Shown here in pieces: positions 57,039-64,000 of a stretch of 64,000 nt of DNA; position 1 is the stretch's first letter; each line of letters opens with the position of its first letter. Below the pieces are notes generated by a model that ran no database searches, was not told the origin of the DNA, and worked only from the letters and a program-made list of their open reading frames with translations. Position numbers and translations under genes: made by a program. This DNA is from Miscanthus floridulus (Eukaryota > Streptophyta > Magnoliopsida > Poales > Poaceae), in assembly GCF_019320115.1 (NCBI RefSeq), contig NC_089582.1, positions 118,566,657 to 118,630,656 of the forward strand, read 5' to 3'.

Positions 57039-60000
57039 TGTAACACCCTCGGTGTTACACCCTAAATCATTTACTAAAACATGTCATGAGCATCATGTTT
57101 ATGTGTTAATGCATGTGATAGAATGTGTAGATAAATTTCTTGTAACTTAAAATGATCAATAAAAATGCTAAATAAAAGTTGATTCAATAGCTCATGTATA
57201 TCAACTAGGGTTGAAAACCAACTTTTATTAAGCAAAAATACTATAGAACATGTGTGTGATACTTAAATAAAGTTTGAATTACAAACTTTGTAGATGACAG
57301 TGAAATACTTGCTGTCGAAAAATGATATTACTAGCTAATATTTCTACTAGCCTAGAAATTGCAAATTGAAATCAAGTTCAGCACAAAACTTATAAAATTT
57401 CCAAGTTTGTCAACAGCTAGACATTGCTATGTTTAGCAAATTATTTTGAGAGATTGGGTTAAGGGGTGGTGTAGTGTTATAGCTCGATTTGGTAGTCTCA
57501 CATGTCATCTTGAGTATAGTGAAGATGGTTAAGGTCCAGAAGCAACCGTTTAGTTTTTATAGGCACTTTAAAATTCGTACACGATATGGTTTCGGGTTGG
57601 TTGGCCGCGTGGGTGCGGTCACCACGCTCGGGCGTTTGGCGTCGCCATACTGGCTGTCCCGCGCGCACGCGCGCTGCTGTGCGTGGCCGGTCATGGCTGC
57701 TCTGGCCTGGCTGTGGCCTGGCCGCCGTTGGCTCCTGGCACGCGGGGTCGTTGTTGCTGCTTGTGCAGCCGGGCGATGCTGCCGCCGGCCCCGCCGCGCT
57801 GCCGCACTGTGACTCGCCCCGTGCCGCAGCCGTCGCCTCGCCGTCATGTCCGTGCCTCACTCTGCATAGCTGCGCCGCTGTTGGCCCAGTGCGATGCCGC
57901 CTCTGCCGCGCGCACATGGTCGGGCTCACCGTCACCTTGTCATTAATGGCACTGCGGCGCGCGGGCCACGCCGGTCGCAAATGCGTGCGCCTACGCGTGG
58001 GCCTCCACGATCTCGCTGACCGCATCCCGCCAAGGCGAGGCCGAGCCGAGCCCACCCGCCGCGCCCCGTCTGCCTCTTTCTCTCTTTGTCCCTCTGCTGC
58101 CACCGTCGAGCCGAGCCATCAAATTACCCTGTGAACGATCACCTCCATTCAATTCAGTGCATCCACGGTTTCAACATCACGTCCTCTCGCTGCCCGACCC
58201 TACCTAGTCTTGAACCGAGCAAGGCCAAACTCTAATTTAGAGTTTCTCCCGCCGCCGTGCCGATAAGGCCACGTCCGACCGCGAACGAGGGCAGCCCTCC
58301 TACCGTCCCTCCCGAGCCAATTCACTTGCACCACTAGCTTCGCCTTGCCTCCCTCTCCACCTTGCGCACGTCAGCGGAACCGCTACCGCCTCCCTGTCAT
58401 TGTTGACGCGACCATGCTGCCGCGGTGCGTCGTCGCACGGCTCGGCCGCATGTGGCCAGCCCTCCTCCGTCATCCTCCACCCCACCTGTCACCTCGGCCT
58501 GGTCCATGGTAGCCTCCTGATGCTCACGTGCTAACCAATTAGGCCTATAGCTACCCCAACCCATCAGAACAGTGGCGCCGCCGTCGTGGATGGCCGCGTG
58601 TCGCTGCAGCCTTCCCAGCCAGTCGTGTCACCGTGCACCGCCGCTTAGCGTAGCCGCTCGGGTCAGAGATGGTGATCGACCCGTTAGGTGGGCCTGAGCA
58701 GGTCCTAGGTGGCCGGCGTAGGCGCTCAGTGCCGCCGCTCGCCGCGCCGCCGTGCACTGAGTTGCCAGGGGTGAGCGCAGGGGAATTCTATGAAAGCCAG
58801 GGGGTTAAGTGAGAAGGTTTGAGAGAGGGAGAAATAGTGTTAGTACTTAGTCGTAATTTGGGAGAAGTTTGATGTCTCTTTTGCAAAGTCGTCGACGCGC
58901 GCGAGATTCTCCCGCCGTGGGCTGTCTCGCGCTACAGGCCGGCCTCACGCGGGCCGCACCGCGGGCCGCCGCACGCGCGCTGCGTCAAGTGGGCCGCGCA
59001 GGAGAATTCGTTTATCTTTTTCATAAGGAATTAGAAATAGTTTTCTAATTTAATTTTTGAGCCAATCTTTGATAAATCATATAAAATCATGTATGTGGCA
59101 AAAAATTATGAAATAAATTTTGTTAGGTTACTAAAATTGTGCTCTATATGATAGTGTATTTAGTTCATATATATACATGTTGATACCAGGAGCTATTAAA
59201 TCATTTGAGAGTGTTTAATATTATTAGGTTAAAAATTATTGGAAAATTTTGTGGTAAATTGGTGATAGCTTTAGTCCTGAAATTTTTATAGTAGCTTCAT
59301 TGTATTATTATGTGCTAACTGTAATTTTTGTAACTTTAGAATAGATTAAGCATTAGGATAGTTAATGCTCTTTGTTTCAATATACATTAAATCATTAGTA
59401 GAAATAAAGATATATTTTCTTCATTTGTAAAGCTAGGTGTTTGTTAGTTGAGTCCAACATCTTGCTTGATGAAAATAATAGTTAGCTTAGTATCTTAGTC
59501 ATTAGAGCTATCTTAGTAGCTTAGTATGCGTATTCTTATTTTAAGAGTTGTTGTATAAATGCTAAGTGTTGCATCATCATCGCATGCATGTAGAGAATGA
59601 GTTGACGGAGATCATGACCACTAGCCCATCGGCGATCATAAGTTCGAGGAGATCATCGAGGAGTACGAGAAGGAGATTCTCGTGCAGGAGAAGGTCCCGG
59701 AGCCACCACTGACTGACTCAGCTGACACCGCGCCTACCCAAGGCAAGCCCTGGTGTATAACCCCTTATTTTTTATAATCATTGTTTATATATGCTATGTG
59801 CATTTACGTTACAGGAATTCTATGAAAACCACATGCATAAATATACCGCCCTATGAGTCCTACTAGTACAGGTTCGAGTAGCTGTTATGTTTAGGTTTTC
59901 GGTAGCATGAGTAACCTACCGTTACTCACAATAGGTGATTATTATAATTACTCTCATGATAAAATGATGAAAGAAAAAATGAAGACATGACAGGGATATG

Positions 60001-60586
60001 GTATGTGTATTGGTGGATGTAACAGGTTGTGTTCCGCTACCAACAGGGCTTAGCTTGGTTACACTGTTTTCTCCGTTCATGTCGATTAAGGACCGTTCGT
60101 TGCTGTAGATGGTAGTTAGGTCACCGACTTATTATCTTGAGCATATACTTGCTTATGGGAGCGGAAGGCTGGTTACGCTATTGTCGTGGGTTCTGGCTCT
60201 TTCTGGACCGACTGATTGGAGGCAGAGAAATATGAAGGTCTAAGCACCATACTGAGACCGGGTCTCAAGTGTAGGGGCTTGGAGTCCAAGTTTGGACGGG
60301 GACGTGGACTCCTTGATAGGAGTGGAACGGGTTGGTCTTGTTTGTGCCTAGGGTACAAATGGGGCGTATGTTTTGGGGTATCCAGCTGAGATACATTGGT
60401 TCATGAATCACTGTTTCCGTGAGACGGTACGACTTAGCTATGACCTAGCACCGTAGTAAGAATTAAAAGATGAAATATGGTGAAATGGTTCTGATTGCTT
60501 AACCCTTGCTTGAAAGTAGAACAAGTGCTTACTTAGAATGTTAGCTAATGAATTAATCATGACTACTAATAAAACTTGATATAAGG
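57039..60586 (+). mobile_element. LTR-like sequence (left copy), truncated at its 3' end
   Basis: It begins TGTAACACCCTCGGTGTTAC inside the LINE. It then has an AT-rich part, a GC-rich block (57580-58990), another AT-rich part and a short acidic coding-like stretch (FEEIIEEYEKEILVQE, near 59640-59720). The same layout, inverted, is present at 60587-63985. It stops abruptly at 60586. Open frames in the GC-rich block are low complexity and not convincing genes. A solo or partial long LTR (gypsy Tekay-like?) is the best reading. Confidence 0.45.
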
Positions 60587-63500
60587 TGTAACAGAACCGA
60601 CCAATTATATGAAATTAAGTAAGAAAATCATCCGCCAGAGCAGACGATTTAGCAAACTTAAGCCCGTATAACCCGGTAGTCCATGAAATCATGAAGGATT
60701 TCAAACCAACTCACATACCAGCCAAGATCGTAATAAGTTTAGCGGTCACCATCACATATTACATAAAAGTTTGCATCTCAGATACATCAGAGTTTAAACA
60801 TAGTTATTACAAAATGAGTTCAAATAGAAGTAGCGGAAGCCATTTGTTCAAAACCACACACACTCACACGGAGTTCAAATACAGTGCCAGCTAATGATCA
60901 TCTCCAACAAAAGCATCAAATGAGACATAAGGAATGACCACACCCATGGTCCTAAGCATCACCTATCATAGGATAAAGGCAGTTGATACAGTAGCCATAA
61001 TACATCTGCCCATCTGCAACAAGTGGGAATAAAACCCTGAGTACGAGAAGGTACTCAGCTAGACTTACCCGACATAACAGAAAATAAAGTGACACCAAGG
61101 ATTATGAAGGGCTTTATAGTAGGGTAGCTGACTCATTTGCAAAAGAGGCATTTTTAGTATTTCAAGAACCTTTCCAAAAGCATTATTGTCAAGTTAATTA
61201 TTATTAACCTATTGACTACATTTGTACCTATACTAGAGCAAACATGTGATTAAGCAAATAATGATAACCCATGATCATTAACAACTTTCATAATGTCATA
61301 TTTATTATAACTGTCCAAGTGTTCCATCAACATTACTACGATGAAGTCACTCAAGTCAAGTGCTCACTATCCAGGAGCGATGGCGATTCGAATCGATTCC
61401 TAACCAGCTGATGATTTATTCCTTACACAAACCTCACTTATCCGCTAAAGTGAGGTATCGGTCACCAAGTCAACTATCCAGGAAAATCTTGAGTTTGCCA
61501 GGAACCACATGTACCCAGGGGCCGACCGACTGCCCTTTGGTCTTATCATCGCGCCCCCGTGTCCTACCACACCTGCTCCGGTACAGTGCGCTGCGGGCAA
61601 TCTACTCGGCCTGAATAATCTCCCAGCTTCACGGTTGAAAGGTACTTTATTCGGCCAGCTAAATGTAAGGCATGCGTTCAACATGACTCGAGGCCCAACA
61701 ACGGTCGGTCCTCAATTGACACAGACGAAAAGCGCTATAGTCCAAAACTTTGTGAGTCTCCGTCCGGTCTCAACTTCAAATTAACACTTAGTTATACCAT
61801 GACTATATAGTTATCCAAGCAGATCCAGGTAACCACCTATAGCTCGTAGGTGACAGGAAATCACCTGACTTCTACCGGTCTAAGCCAGCTAAGCATTGAC
61901 TCGACTATGGATACCAGGGTAATAAGGATATAGTATAACAAAGGTAGACAAGGTATAATACAGCAATGGTTGCAAACAACTCCTGAACGTAATGCATCAA
62001 TTAAAGTAAAGCATTTAATTAATAATTACAAACCGGGGAGAAAAATGCTCCGAGGCTTGCCTCTCTCGAAGGAGCTCGGACGGTGATCGGGGCACTCTGA
62101 AAGTTCCTCAACGTCCTCCTCGTCTGCTTCGGTCACTTCCTGTAGCTACACCTTGAGCTGCTCCTCGGGCTCCTCAGGTATGATGACTAGGCTCTCGGTT
62201 TGCTATCCTGTATGATGCAGGTGCGTAAGTGCTTATGCAAAAGGTGCATCGGATGAAATGAACACAATGGATATGCTTGAATGCAAAGTAGTCAACATCA
62301 TCCAAGAACATGTACTACAAGCACATGTCATCTACTGCATTATCTTCTACTACTAATATGCTAAGTCAACACATCTCATTAAATGCTTCAAAGATACACC
62401 AAAGCTTCACTAATTTCTTAATCATGCATAAGGCAACATTTGATTAAACCCTAATTAATATAGGTTTGAATAGCAACATCTATTTTTATAGCTTAAAAAA
62501 ATCTTAGAAAATTACCATAGCACAGTAATACCCTAAGTAGCCTACCATTAAAGTTTTATGACATTTGAATAAGTGGAGTAGCCTACACAAAAATGACAAG
62601 CTATGGCATAATTATGAACATGAAAATACTTTGTATTATGAAAAGTGTCAAACAACAGATGTAATATTTTCCTATGTTCTATACAGTAAATAATCATTGC
62701 ACAAAAATTATCACATGCATGTTTTATACAAATTTTGCTCTCTAGCAAAAATAACAAAAATCAGCCATTAAAGGCACTTGGACTACATCTCACAATTTTT
62801 CTGTAGGACAGGCATGGCATATATTTTTCCTAGGAAGTACATTACACAAGAAGAGTAACAAACTTGGAAGCATATTTTTCTGATACATATAGGTTTTACT
62901 ACACATTTTACAAGATATCAGCAATATCAAGAATTAAATAAAGCTCTACAGAAAAGTATCTAAAAATGATATGCAATATTTTTATCATGTAGATCTGGTG
63001 ACAAGGAACACAATAAAATTTGTTTCAACAAATTTGGAGCCAAAATGAGTACACAAACATTTTCCAAAGTATTTCTCTTCCCAAATAATAAAAGAAAAAC
63101 CGAAAACAATTTTCCTATTACTACTGGGCCGACCCATGGGAACGACTGGCCCACGACCGCTTTCGGCCTGCGCAACCGAGCGAAGGGGAAGGGCAACGGT
63201 CCGGCTCGGGGCTCCGGCCCAAGGCCGACCTGGCCCAGCACGGCCGAGGCGAGACGGCCACGCCACGCCGGCGTTCCATGCGCCACGGCGGTGCGGCCGC
63301 TGCCAGCGGGCCGGCGGCCGTTGCCGGCCATGACCAGGCAAGCAGGCGTGCGCGCTGGGTGGGTTGGGCCAAGGCGATAGCGTGGGCGCATGAGGATCGC
63401 TGGGCCGGCTTCGGCTGATGGGCCAGAAGTGAGGCGGTGGCCCGTTAAAGGAGATAAATAATTTTTTCAAATTCCATTTTCAATGAATTTTCAAATATCA

Positions 63501-63985
63501 GTTTTCAAGTACCATTTTGAGCAAGAAAATGACTTCTTTTGAAAGTGGCCCAAAAATAAAAGTTGCTTAGGATTTAATCCTCTACAACTTTGCTTTAGGG
63601 ACCAACTAAAAATTTTGCATAGATTTTGCATTGGGAAGTAAAAGCTAAATAGGGAGGATTTTTGACCATTTTCAATAAAAATTTCAAATGCATATTTTGT
63701 CAAAAGTTTGAATACAAACTTTGCTCCAAAAATTGTGCTAAATAATTTTAGATGATTTACAATTATAGCCAAACATGTTTTACTAACCTATCAAGCATAA
63801 CTAAGGTAAAATAACTCTAAACAAGTGTATGCAACATTCATGTTTCATGAGCATGTTTCATATGTTTCGAAGCATTGTTTCAGTTATTATTTACATGATT
63901 AGGCATGTATGATTAGGATGCTTGATGATGCATAATATGCATGATTTGCAGTGCCTAAATACTTGCATAACACCGAGGTGTTACA
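60587..63985 (-). mobile_element. LTR-like sequence (right copy), about 3.4 kb, both ends seen
   Basis: Read on the minus strand it opens TGTAACACCTCGGTGTTATG at 63985 and closes GGTCGGTTCTGTTACA at 60587. The order (AT-rich, GC-rich 63430-63120, AT-rich, acidic coding-like stretch near 62210-62060, regulatory part) matches the left copy. No gag or pol was found. Flanks TAAGG and GCCCT do not match, so there is no visible target duplication. Confidence 0.45.
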
Positions 63986-64000
63986 GCCCTCCTCCCTTAT

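Noticed and set aside
57498..58134. Long open frames on both strands in the GC-rich block (up to 201 codons)
   Set aside because: They overlap each other in several phases, are rich in Arg, Ala and Pro with no domain, and lie in an LTR-like sequence whose partner copy has different frames there.
62960..63470. Overlapping frames of 83 to 161 codons on both strands
   Set aside because: These are products of GC-rich low-complexity sequence in the right LTR-like copy; no domain and no conservation with the left copy.
1..64000. tRNA, rRNA or organellar insertions
   Set aside because: I saw no cloverleaf with A and B boxes and no recognisable rRNA or plastid/mitochondrial stretch, although a proper covariance or homology search could not be run.

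Overview
The window is nuclear DNA from a grass. Genes have several introns with GT-AG borders and GC-rich first exons. MITEs are dense, and the repeat vocabulary is that of grass genomes: CACTA ends with TTTGCCGAGTGT subterminal repeats, LTRs with CGGGCGAGGCGGAGC-type and CGTCCGGTC-type repeats, and MULEs carrying host-like domains. The repeat types point to the Andropogoneae (sorghum, sugarcane, Miscanthus, maize group); that placement is inference. All four intact host genes lie on the minus strand.

Layout. 1-4.5 kb: the left part of a Ty3/gypsy-like element (internal region, PBS, 1.8 kb LTR), then an LTR fragment rich in GTCCGG motifs. 4.6-9.4 kb: a T-complex protein 11 (TCP11) family gene between two direct copies of its own upstream sequence, then a broken TCP11 fragment. 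9.4-10.2 kb: an intronless H2A of the SPKK-tailed (H2A.W) class, with two histone octamers and a CCAAT box. 11.7-19.9 kb: a complete 17-exon peroxisomal Lon protease, LON2. I rebuilt it to 885 codons with a C-terminal SKL peroxisome signal; its introns hold LINE and LTR scraps. 21.7-28.8 kb: LINE, MITE and CACTA relics.

28.8-40.7 kb: the most notable object, an 11.9 kb Mutator-like element with both ends visible (19-bp TIRs, perfect 9-bp target duplication). It holds a mudrA-like transposase, a plant mobile domain (PMD) gene and two GRF-type zinc-finger genes, all broken by point mutations. One GRF gene is split by a 2.36 kb solo LTR with its own 5-bp target duplication. 42.4-46.7 kb: a four-exon receptor-like cytoplasmic kinase (RLCK-VII, PBL19-like). 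50.6-57.0 kb: a nearly complete but degenerate L1-type LINE. 57.0-64.0 kb: two related LTR-like sequences in tail-to-tail orientation, starting inside the LINE.

The host genes do not form a pathway: TCP11 is unassigned, H2A.W is chromatin, LON2 is peroxisomal proteolysis and the RLCK is probably immune or receptor signalling. The window reads as a few conserved genes separated by nested, decaying transposons. Exon borders were set by eye from splice signals and reading-frame continuity and may be off by a base or two.
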